A DNA stretch of 14,134 nt from Aurantibrevibacter sp041747755 (GTDB taxonomy: Bacteria; Bacteroidota; Bacteroidia; Flavobacteriales; Flavobacteriaceae): assembly GCA_041747755.1 (NCBI GenBank), contig JBGTEN010000125.1, positions 1 to 14,134 of the forward strand, given 5' to 3'. Positions 8,150-14,134 of this stretch are shown here, in pieces; within the stretch, counting starts at the first letter, position 1; each line of letters opens with the position of its first letter. A program made the translations under genes and the position numbers. Below the pieces are notes generated by a model. That model did not search any database. It was not told the origin of the DNA and worked only from the letters and a program-made list of their open reading frames with translations.

Positions 8150-8604
8150 TACTTAAGGTCGTTTAAGTTAATTGCACTTGGTTTTTGTGCTTCCTGATCA
8201 TGAGCTGATCCAACATATACTTTTAGATTTCTAAAAAGTTCTGCTCCCAATTTGTTTTTTGGCAACATACCTTTTACTGACTTCTCCACAATACGTTCCG
8301 GATGTTTTGCCAAGACGTCTTTTGCTACGGCCGATCTTTGTCCTCCGGGATATCCTGTGTAATGAATATAGGTTTTAGAATCCCATTTCTTACCGGATAA
8401 ATTTATTTTTTCAGCATTGATAACAATTACATTATCCCCGCAATCTACATGCGGTGTAAAACTGGGCTTGTATTTCCCTCTAAGTAATTTTGCTACTTTA
8501 GAAGCAAGACGACCCAATATTTCTCCTTCAGCATCTACTAACACCCATTGCTTATCAACAGTGGCTTTATTGGCTGAAATAGTCTTGTAGCTTAATGTGT
8601 CCAC
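8149..8604 (-). CDS. rplM: 50S ribosomal protein L13 (GTG start)
   Basis: An early-assembly large-subunit protein. The core includes WVLVDAEGEILGRLASKVAK, LRGKYKPSFTPHVDCGDNV, YIHYTGYPGGQRS and GMLPKNKLGAELFRNLKVY, all typical of L13. I place the start at GTG 8602-8604, giving VDTLSYKTISANKATVDKQW. Flavobacterial L13 proteins normally begin MDTLSYKT and are 151 residues, exactly the length this start gives. The frame stays open upstream to a TTG at 8632-8634, which would add ten unrelated residues (MECLIIKNIS); this seems less likely. The stop overlaps the rpsI ATG. It is the first gene of the rplM-rpsI-rpsB-tsf group, with a well-formed promoter just upstream. Confidence 0.95.
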   Translation of the reverse strand: MDTLSYKTISANKATVDKQWVLVDAEGEILGRLASKVAKLLRGKYKPSFTPHVDCGDNVIVINAEKINLSGKKWDSKTYIHYTGYPGGQRSAVAKDVLAKHPERIVEKSVKGMLPKNKLGAELFRNLKVYVGSAHDQEAQKPSAINLNDLK

Positions 8605-8651
8605 ACTAATATTTTTAATAATTAAACACTCCAATCCCTTTTAACGGGCTG

Positions 8652-8682
8652 CAAATGTAAACTAATTCTATGGAATTGCAAA
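8652..8682 (-). promoter_or_regulatory. Bacteroidota-type promoter of the rplM operon
   Basis: On the minus strand TTTG (8682-8679) is followed after exactly 19 nt by TACATTTG (8659-8652). This matches both halves of the Bacteroidota housekeeping promoter (TTTG, N19-21, TAnnTTTG). Transcription would start near 8645, leaving a leader of about 40 nt before the GTG start of rplM. It is the only promoter in the window with both boxes at proper spacing. Confidence 0.7.
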
Positions 8683-8963
8683 TGCTTATATCCTAAATAT
8701 TTATTGATTTTTTTAAGACAGCACAAAATTTACCGCATAGGCAAATGTTGAGGTACTTCCTTACAAGATTAAAATAGGTAATGATCTCCTTATACTTCGT
8801 TTTTATGACAAGCTTTTATTGCTTTAAAATAATTTATTTAATAAAATCTATTTAAATAGTTATGCTATGATAAGTAAGAGAATGAAGTAAGAAATAGTTT
8901 TTAACATAAAATATAAAGATTCTTTTTACGTTTTAATGGGATGTAATCCCCAAAAATCAAGTT
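8683..8963. other. AT-rich spacer between divergent rplM operon and lipoprotein gene
   Basis: Beyond the rplM promoter this stretch is AT-rich and has no convincing reading frame on either strand. A plus-strand TACGTTTT at 8927-8934 is one base off the -7 consensus and lies about 30 nt before the lipoprotein ATG, but no TTG is suitably placed upstream. I see no hairpin, repeat or RNA gene. Confidence 0.4.
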
Positions 8964-9467
8964 ATGAAATTAAATAGTATTTTATTTTTGTTTGTTTTAG
9001 CACTATTTCTGTCTTGTTCATCGGACAAGGACAATGAGAATGAAGGAGGAAGCAATGCCATAGTTGGCGTTTGGGACCTTACAGAATTAAAAATAAATGC
9101 GAGCACAGCCACTGATGAAGCTAAATTCGCCAAAGAAATATTAGATTATTTAAGTGTGGCAAACTGCTATATTTTAACCATTGATTTTAAGTCAGATTTA
9201 AGTTTGGTTACGGAGAGCAAAGGAGGTTATCTAGAAGTTAATGCCAATCAGGCAGGCACTGGGTTAGATATCCCATGTCCTACTCAAAAAGACACAGAAA
9301 CAACTACTTACACTTATTCTAATGGCGTTTTAAGCGTAATTGGAGATGACAATCAAACGGTTAACACTAATGTGATAATTTCCGGAAATACTATGACCGT
9401 AAATGCCGTAGATCTAGATTTGGAAAATTTCAATGAAAGTGGCCAGTTAGTTTTTACAAGAAGATAA
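8964..9467 (+). CDS. Lipocalin-like lipoprotein
   Basis: A 167-residue protein with a clear lipoprotein signal: MKLNSILFLFVLALFLSC, with the modified cysteine at 18, followed by an acidic tether SSDKDNENEGG that may favour surface export in Bacteroidota. The rest is a small beta-rich domain starting IVGVWDLTEL, with TYTYSNGVLSVIGDDNQTV in the middle and ending QLVFTRR. The GxW start and the closing F-T-R strand are typical of the small lipocalin-like domains common in Bacteroidota lipoproteins. No ligand or function can be inferred. Two cysteines (in VANCY and DIPCPT) may form a disulfide. The gene is monocistronic: it has its own terminator and diverges from the rplM operon. Confidence 0.75.
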   Translation: MKLNSILFLFVLALFLSCSSDKDNENEGGSNAIVGVWDLTELKINASTATDEAKFAKEILDYLSVANCYILTIDFKSDLSLVTESKGGYLEVNANQAGTGLDIPCPTQKDTETTTYTYSNGVLSVIGDDNQTVNTNVIISGNTMTVNAVDLDLENFNESGQLVFTRR

Positions 9468-9485
9468 ACCTTTATGAAGCAATGC

Positions 9486-9518
9486 AAAACCCCTTTCGTA
9501 ATGAAAGGGGTTTTTTTT
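9486..9518 (+). terminator. Intrinsic terminator after the lipocalin-like gene
   Basis: AAAACCCCTTTC (9486-9497) pairs perfectly with GAAAGGGGTTTT (9503-9514) across a 5-nt loop, and the right arm runs into T8 (9511-9518). It lies about 20 nt after the stop codon, a textbook rho-independent terminator that separates this gene from the DUF4249 locus. Confidence 0.93.
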
Positions 9519-9692
9519 ATTTTTTTAAACCAGATGGGGATATGCCAAATAATTGAATAAATCGTATCCTGAAATATTAATAATGCATCATTTTAGAAAA
9601 GAACTATATTTATAAAAAATTGGTCTTTAGTGTTTTGATATATAAGTATCTCGTTTTTACAAATCTTTTCTGTTTGTTTTATTGCCTTATTT

Positions 9693-10796
9693 ATGGCAGG
9701 TTGTATAGACCCAGTAGAACCGAAATTTGAATACAAGGAAGGCTTGGTTTTTATAGAAGGATTTGCGTCCACTGCACTAGGAGCATCCTTTGTTTCCATA
9801 AAGCAATCTGCAATTGAATTTGGAATATTTAGAAATGTTTTCATAACTGAGGCTGACGTTATCTTTAAGGAGGTAAATTCTGGAATAACAGTTCGCTTGA
9901 TTGAGCAAAGTGAAATTTATGTGCCTCCGGACGATTTTGTCGTTACTGTAGGTAGCATGTGGGAACTAATAATAACACTTTCTAACGGAACCGTTTATAA
10001 ATCCGAACCGGAATCCGTATTAAATCCTGTAGAAATTCAGGATATAAATGCGGTTTATGACCCTGCGTTATTTTTTAGGGAAAGTTCAGGTAAGTTTGTT
10101 CCAGGGCATAAAATCAACATCACTTTTCAGGATCCGGCAGCAGAAGAAAACTATTACTATTGGAGTTTTCGCTCTTTTGAGAATATTGATAATTGTGAGC
10201 TATGTAATGAGAGTATTTTTAGAAATGGAGGTTGTGAAACGGCTCCTCTAGGCTCAACTCCTTTTAATTATTACAGTTACAGATGTGAAACAGATTGCTG
10301 GCAAATTCGCTTCCCGGAAAGTATCAGCATATACGACGATAAGTTTACCAACGGGAATACCATTGTATCATTACCTGTTGCTCAAATACCGTTGTATACC
10401 AGAGAAAATGTAGTTGTAGAGATACAACAATTTAACCTTACCCCTGCGGCTTATCAATATTACAAAGTACTGAAAGATATAGTTGATAATAGTGGAGGTT
10501 TCAATGCCCCTCCTCCGGCTGCTCTTGTAGGAAATATGATAAACCCCAATGATAAGGACGATTTTATTCTTGGAAGATTTAGCGCTGCAACCACTACCAC
10601 AGCATCTATTTTTATTGACCGATCTGGCATAAGCGAAGATCCAATTTTACGACCGGAACTCCGAAGGTATGAAGATTGCGAAGTATGTCCTCCTCAAAGT
10701 CCATGTCCCATTGATTGTGTGCCGATTACCCAAGCTGCTTGTGGGGAATCCAGATTTAGAACGGCCATAGTACCAAACGGGTGGATAGGGAAATAA
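9693..10796 (+). CDS. DUF4249-family lipoprotein, first copy, 5' end abnormal
   Basis: The protein matches DUF4249, predicted outer-membrane lipoproteins of Bacteroidota often encoded beside TonB-dependent receptors. It is about half identical by eye to the second copy downstream: shared CxDPxEPxF, EGLVxIEG, the WELxxxLxNG segment, FVPGH, YYWxxRSFE, CxxC followed by FRNGxC, CExDCW and a final FRTxxxPxGW. The first ATG (9693-9695) gives MAGC, placing the lipobox cysteine at residue 4, so this cannot be the full N-terminus. The 18 codons upstream in frame encode a hydrophobic signal core (FLQIFSVCFIALF) but contain no ATG, GTG or TTG before an in-frame TGA at 9636-9638. The start is therefore rare, frameshifted or lost. 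An extra cysteine cluster (CEVCPPQSPCPIDC) lies near the C-terminus. Confidence 0.8.
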   Translation: MAGCIDPVEPKFEYKEGLVFIEGFASTALGASFVSIKQSAIEFGIFRNVFITEADVIFKEVNSGITVRLIEQSEIYVPPDDFVVTVGSMWELIITLSNGTVYKSEPESVLNPVEIQDINAVYDPALFFRESSGKFVPGHKINITFQDPAAEENYYYWSFRSFENIDNCELCNESIFRNGGCETAPLGSTPFNYYSYRCETDCWQIRFPESISIYDDKFTNGNTIVSLPVAQIPLYTRENVVVEIQQFNLTPAAYQYYKVLKDIVDNSGGFNAPPPAALVGNMINPNDKDDFILGRFSAATTTTASIFIDRSGISEDPILRPELRRYEDCEVCPPQSPCPIDCVPITQAACGESRFRTAIVPNGWIGK

Positions 10797-11247
10797 TAGA
10801 TATTATGGAAGCTCAATTGTTTTTGGAATTTGTATTGGCTTGCTGAGGTTTTTTATAAATATTCTAACAAAAATTGTAAGCAAAAACTTTAATATATCTT
10901 TATAAATGATAAAACAAGGTATCAGATTACTATCCTTATAAAAACTGACGCCAGCATACAGCAGCGGCAGCAACTAACATTTCATAGAATGCTATTAATG
11001 AAGATACAGATGATTTGGATACACCCAACTTAATTACTGATATATCTAGGTTCTTAAAATAGGATACTATATTTACAAGTGCAGTTTAATTACTGAAGCG
11101 GGCTTTTGATTTAATGGAAGTTATAGATATATGACATATAAAAAACGGACATCTAAAAATTACAGATAAATATTTATTATATTTCAAAAAATAATTTTCC
11201 TATGAAGAAAATTAACCAATGTACTATTTAACAAAAGTGCTAGAATA
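10797..11247. other. Long AT-rich spacer between the two DUF4249 genes
   Basis: 451 nt separate the two paralogs, large for genes that probably act together. No full promoter match or strong terminator is visible. On the plus strand at 10922-11062 one frame looks protein-like but is broken by TGA (10946-10948) and TAG (10985-10987). Its last part reads NEDTDDLDTPNLITDISRF, then LK and a TAG stop at 11060-11062. This could be the remnant of a lost gene; the family is not identifiable. A nine-codon frame from ATG 11202 (MKKINQCTI) ends just before the second DUF4249 gene in another frame. Confidence 0.35.
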
Positions 11248-12393
11248 GTGTCCAAAATAAGATTTTTTCCTGCGGGCTTCATTTTTTCAATTGTTGCATT
11301 ATTGAAATTGATGAACGGTTGTACAGATCCTATTGAGCCAGAATTTAAATACATAGAGGGTTTAGTTTATATAGAAGGACTAGCAACTAATGTAGAAGGT
11401 GCTTCGTATGTTAGTATCTTCGAATCTGTGTTGGAGTTTGGCGTGAATAAAAATGTATTTGTTCAAGGAGCGGATGTAAACTTTGTAAATTCAAACACTG
11501 GTACTCAGGTGAAACTAATAGAGGAAGGCGAGTTATATATTCCTCCAACAGATTTTACCGCCAATATTGGAGAAACTTGGGAACTTAGTGTTGTACTACT
11601 AAATGGAAAACAATATTATTCAGAGGAGGAAACCTTAACAATGCCCGTAGAAATCTCCCAAATAGACGTTAGCTATAGCTCAGAACTTTTTTTTAGTGAA
11701 GAATACAACTCCTTTGTTCCTGGTCATTCCATATCGGTTAGTTTTAATGATCCTCCTGATAGGGAAAATTTCTACTATTGGCGTTACCGAAGTTTTGAAA
11801 AATTAACATATTGTTGGATTTGCAACAATGGTTTTTTCAGAAACGGCGAATGTGACTTATTTGATCCAAGAGCCACCGATGTACAACCTTATTACACTTA
11901 TGGATGCGAAGAGGATTGCTGGAGAGTACGTTATGGGGATAAAATTGAAATATTTTCGGACAATTTTACCAATGGTACTACAATTAACAAATTACCCGTT
12001 GCCAATATCACATTGCACACTAAGGGAAAAATATTAGTAGAGATGCAACAATTTTCCCTTTCTCCAAAAGCATATGCATACTATAAAGTTATCAAAGATC
12101 TTGTGGATAATAATAGTGGGTTTAATGCCCCTTTACCTTCAGCTTTACTTGGTAATATTTTTAATCCCAATGACCAAAATGAGTTTGTTCTTGGTAGATT
12201 CTCGGCAGCTCCCGCCAGCATAGAACAAATTCTTATAGACCGTTCAGAAGTAGAAGAGTTTCCTTTAGAGACTCAAATTTTGCCAATTACAGAAGGGTTT
12301 GGAGATCCTGTTCCACCTCCCATAACTGAAGTGGCGCCATGTAGAGAAGGGCGTTTTAGAACAGGAGTACGACCGGTAGGCTGGCAAGATTAA
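11248..12393 (+). CDS. DUF4249-family lipoprotein, second copy (GTG start)
   Basis: A 381-residue paralog of the preceding gene. The GTG start at 11248-11250 gives a good lipoprotein signal: basic MSKIRFF, a hydrophobic core FIFSIVALLKLM and the lipobox MNGC with cysteine 25. The mature protein begins CTDPIEPEF, acidic after the cysteine as in surface lipoproteins. The DUF4249 body follows, with a beta-rich N-part, FVPGHSISVSFNDPP, YYWRYRSFE, a cysteine group (CWIC, FRNGEC, YGCEEDCW) that may form disulfides or bind metal, and an end at PCREGRFRTGVRPVGW. The gene ends 15 nt before the TonB-dependent receptor, so the two are surely co-transcribed. A SusD-like partner role at the receptor is inference from gene pairing; the substrate is unknown. 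Confidence 0.87.
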   Translation: MSKIRFFPAGFIFSIVALLKLMNGCTDPIEPEFKYIEGLVYIEGLATNVEGASYVSIFESVLEFGVNKNVFVQGADVNFVNSNTGTQVKLIEEGELYIPPTDFTANIGETWELSVVLLNGKQYYSEEETLTMPVEISQIDVSYSSELFFSEEYNSFVPGHSISVSFNDPPDRENFYYWRYRSFEKLTYCWICNNGFFRNGECDLFDPRATDVQPYYTYGCEEDCWRVRYGDKIEIFSDNFTNGTTINKLPVANITLHTKGKILVEMQQFSLSPKAYAYYKVIKDLVDNNSGFNAPLPSALLGNIFNPNDQNEFVLGRFSAAPASIEQILIDRSEVEEFPLETQILPITEGFGDPVPPPITEVAPCREGRFRTGVRPVGWQD

Positions 12394-12408
12394 TTAAATT
12401 GAATTTAT

Positions 12409-14061
12409 ATGAAACGAATTAAGTTGCTAAGCAAATTTTTGTTTTCTCAGGGAGGGGAATTAAAATGGAGATTCATTGTAATTTTGTTCGGATTATCTTG
12501 CTTTTCCTTATGCTATGCTCAAGAACATTCTATATCCTTCGAGATTGTAAATGAAACAACCGGTCTGCCATTAGAAAATGCAGATATTTCCATTACTCCT
12601 TGTGCCTGTGGGGGTGTAACGAGCTCATACGGTAGATTTTCAATAATCTTGCCTCAAAATACGTATAAACTAAGTGTAACACATATAGGCTTCAAAGAGA
12701 TAGTACAGACAGTGATATTGGATAAAAATCTAATTGTAAGAATACAACTACCCGAGCAAGAAGAACAATTATCTGAAGTAATTGTACGTGCAAAAAGAAT
12801 TGTTGATAATCTCGAATCTCCTCAAATGGGAGCTTTGCAACTAAGTGCTCAGGACTTAAAGAAGATACCGGCGGCTGTAGGAGAATTTGATGTTCTACGG
12901 GGGATGACACTTTTGGCAGGTGTAAATAATGCAGGGGAAATAAGTAATGGACTATCCGTAAGAGGAGGGTCATTAGATCAGAATCTTTTATTGTATGATT
13001 ATGCTCCGGTTTTTAATCCAACCCATTTGTTCGGACTTTTTTCAGTATTTACACCTGATGCAATCTCTACAGTAGATCTTTATCGTGCCAATATTCCTGC
13101 ACGCTATGGAGGTAGAATTACATCTGTATTGGATATTAAGGTGAAAAATCCCTATGTAGACAAGTTTAAACTAAGTGGGGGTATTGGATTGGTATCAAGT
13201 AGACTAAACATTGAAACCCCAATTATTAAAGACAAATTAATGCTTCAAGTGGGGGGAAGAGCGGGACTTACTGATTTTTTATTGCCTATCGTATCGGAGC
13301 GATTAAAGAACACCAAAGCCAGGTTTTATGATAGTACAATGAAGTTATTATATCTACCCACAGAGAATGACCAAATTTCATTTACGGGTTTCTACAGTAA
13401 AGATTTTTACCAGTTAGATCTTATAACTCAAATTCAAAATATTAACGCGGAGAGTAATCAATATGATTTTAAAACATTAAATGGAACTTTGAATTGGACG
13501 CACACTTTTGACGATGAATCTAATTTAAGGACTATTCTGGTTGCCAGTAATTACACACCCAAAACTATTTTTCCGGAATCGGAAAGAGATAATGAAATAG
13601 AATTTGAATCCAGTATTAATTACCTAAGCTTCATATCTGAATATTCTAAAACATTATCAGAGAAAGTAGATTATTATGGTGGAGCACAGGTCAACCGCTA
13701 CCTAATACAACCTGGAAAGCTCGATCCGGGTTCGGGAAATAGTATTATTCCGGTAAATTTGCAATCTGAGACCAGTTATGAATTTGCCGGTTATGCAAAT
13801 ATTAATTGGAATCCTTTGGATCATCTATCTTTATCTGGTGGATTGCGTTTTAATCATTATGTATTTGTTGGTCCGTACACCCAAGCCACTTTTGATGAGA
13901 ACTCTGGACTATTGCTGGACTCTAGATTTTTTGAAAAGGGAGCGGGAGTAAAAACCTACAATGGGTTAGAACCAAGGCTTGGGGCTACCTATAAACCTGA
14001 GTTCGACCTAAGCTTTAGTAAAACAGGGCCAGTTGGGTTGTATTTTCTGTTTCAAATTTGA
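12409..14061 (+). CDS. TonB-dependent receptor, truncated by insertion sequence
   Basis: An outer-membrane receptor of the type that imports a bound substrate using energy from TonB-ExbBD. The signal peptide has a long n-region and a core FIVILFGLSCFSLCYA, with cleavage before Q38. Residues about 41-115 form a CarboxypepD_reg-like beta domain (ending LSVTHIGFKEIVQTVILD). The plug (about 135-250) has GLSVRGGSLDQNLLLYDYAPVFNP, given here by its ends GLSVRGG and PVFNP, and IPARYGGRITSVLDIKVKNP. Barrel strands follow up to NGLEPRLGATYK at about residue 528. After that the frame reads 20-odd unrelated residues and stops at TGA 14059-14061; intact relatives run to roughly 800 residues or more. The switch coincides with the end of an insertion sequence. 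The product lacks over half its barrel and should be non-functional. Confidence 0.88.
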   Translation: MKRIKLLSKFLFSQGGELKWRFIVILFGLSCFSLCYAQEHSISFEIVNETTGLPLENADISITPCACGGVTSSYGRFSIILPQNTYKLSVTHIGFKEIVQTVILDKNLIVRIQLPEQEEQLSEVIVRAKRIVDNLESPQMGALQLSAQDLKKIPAAVGEFDVLRGMTLLAGVNNAGEISNGLSVRGGSLDQNLLLYDYAPVFNPTHLFGLFSVFTPDAISTVDLYRANIPARYGGRITSVLDIKVKNPYVDKFKLSGGIGLVSSRLNIETPIIKDKLMLQVGGRAGLTDFLLPIVSERLKNTKARFYDSTMKLLYLPTENDQISFTGFYSKDFYQLDLITQIQNINAESNQYDFKTLNGTLNWTHTFDDESNLRTILVASNYTPKTIFPESERDNEIEFESSINYLSFISEYSKTLSEKVDYYGGAQVNRYLIQPGKLDPGSGNSIIPVNLQSETSYEFAGYANINWNPLDHLSLSGGLRFNHYVFVGPYTQATFDENSGLLLDSRFFEKGAGVKTYNGLEPRLGATYKPEFDLSFSKTGPVGLYFLFQI

Positions 14062-14134
14062 TTCCCGGTTTTTTTTCTTGGAACGAGTAAGCGATAAGGC
14101 TTGCCACTAGGTTGGTCAAAAAGTTTCCAAAGCT
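13995..14134. mobile_element. End of an insertion sequence inside the receptor gene (partial)
   Basis: From about 13995 the receptor homology stops and the sequence ACCTGAGTTCGACC begins, a plausible IS terminus. It lies 20 nt outside the stop codon of a transposase frame on the opposite strand. The boundary is estimated within a few bases from the loss of receptor-like sequence. The other end, its inverted repeat and the target duplication are outside the window. Confidence 0.65.
14015..14134 (-). CDS. Transposase C-terminal fragment (partial, possibly IS982 type)
   Basis: The minus strand is open from the window edge (codon 1 at 14134-14132) for 39 residues to a TAA at 14017-14015. The peptide contains NFLTNLVASLIAYSFQEK, then KPGIKFETEN, and ends QLALFY. 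It resembles the C-terminal ends of DDE transposases in Bacteroidota, of the pattern NFxxNLxxxLxAYxxxxKKPxI ending in QLxLF, which I associate from memory with the IS982 family. The catalytic residues are outside the window, so the family is tentative. The frame points into the receptor gene and its stop lies only about 20 nt from the presumed IS end, a normal arrangement for a compact IS. Confidence 0.6.
   Translation of the reverse strand, partial: SFGNFLTNLVASLIAYSFQEKKPGIKFETENTTQLALFY

Noticed and set aside
8605..8634. TTG start giving a 161-residue L13
   Set aside because: The extra ten residues do not fit the family, and the GTG gives the standard N-terminus and length.
10805..10857. 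Hairpin plus T6 after the first DUF4249 gene as a terminator
   Set aside because: The only pairing (AAGCTCAA with TTGGCTT) needs a bulge and a long loop, and the T run is not adjacent to the stem.
11202..11231. ATG-initiated MKKINQCTI as the true start of the second DUF4249 gene
   Set aside because: It is in a different frame and stops after nine codons; the GTG at 11248 alone gives a proper lipoprotein signal.
12692..12973. 93-codon minus-strand open frame inside the receptor gene
   Set aside because: It is antisense to the receptor plug domain, with a leucine- and histidine-rich translation typical of shadow frames.
1..14134. tRNA, rRNA, CRISPR arrays, phage or defence genes
   Set aside because: I saw no cloverleaf with a CCA-type end, no regularly spaced repeats, and no protein of those classes on either strand.

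Overview
The window comes from a low-GC Bacteroidota chromosome, most likely a member of the Flavobacteriaceae. Three things support this. The ribosomal and translation proteins have flavobacterial sequences, for example L13 beginning (V/M)DTLSYKTISANKATV. Promoters resemble the Bacteroidota TTTG-N19-TAnnTTTG type. The accessory genes belong to Bacteroidota-rich families: DUF4249 lipoproteins, a CarboxypepD_reg-like TonB-dependent receptor, and a lipocalin-like lipoprotein. Clear Shine-Dalgarno sequences are mostly absent, as is usual for this phylum.

Positions 1-8660 are core genome. On the minus strand rplM-rpsI-rpsB-tsf (L13, S9, S2, EF-Ts) reads leftward from a good promoter near 8652-8682 to a bidirectional terminator at 5537-5575. 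Further left, pyrH-frr (UMP kinase, ribosome recycling factor) is followed by an RND/MMPL-type membrane exporter that leaves the window at position 1. A plus-strand M61-family metallopeptidase lipoprotein (3648-5519) sits between these two blocks, divergent from pyrH and convergent with tsf. S2 carries an about 80-residue C-terminal helix-hairpin-helix extension. The 240-nt rpsI-rpsB spacer holds several small hairpins.

Positions 8660-14134 are accessory and read on the plus strand. A small lipocalin-like lipoprotein with its own terminator comes first. Two diverged tandem DUF4249 lipoprotein genes follow, then a TonB-dependent receptor. Together they look like an outer-membrane uptake locus in which lipoproteins partner the receptor. 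The locus appears damaged. The first DUF4249 gene has no usable start codon for its signal peptide. The receptor is cut at about residue 528, where the sequence changes into the end of an insertion sequence whose transposase C-terminus lies on the minus strand and leaves the window at 14134.

I found no tRNA, rRNA, CRISPR array, phage genes or defence system. The most interesting items are the decaying DUF4249/TonB locus, the S2 fusion and the possible structured leader of rpsB.
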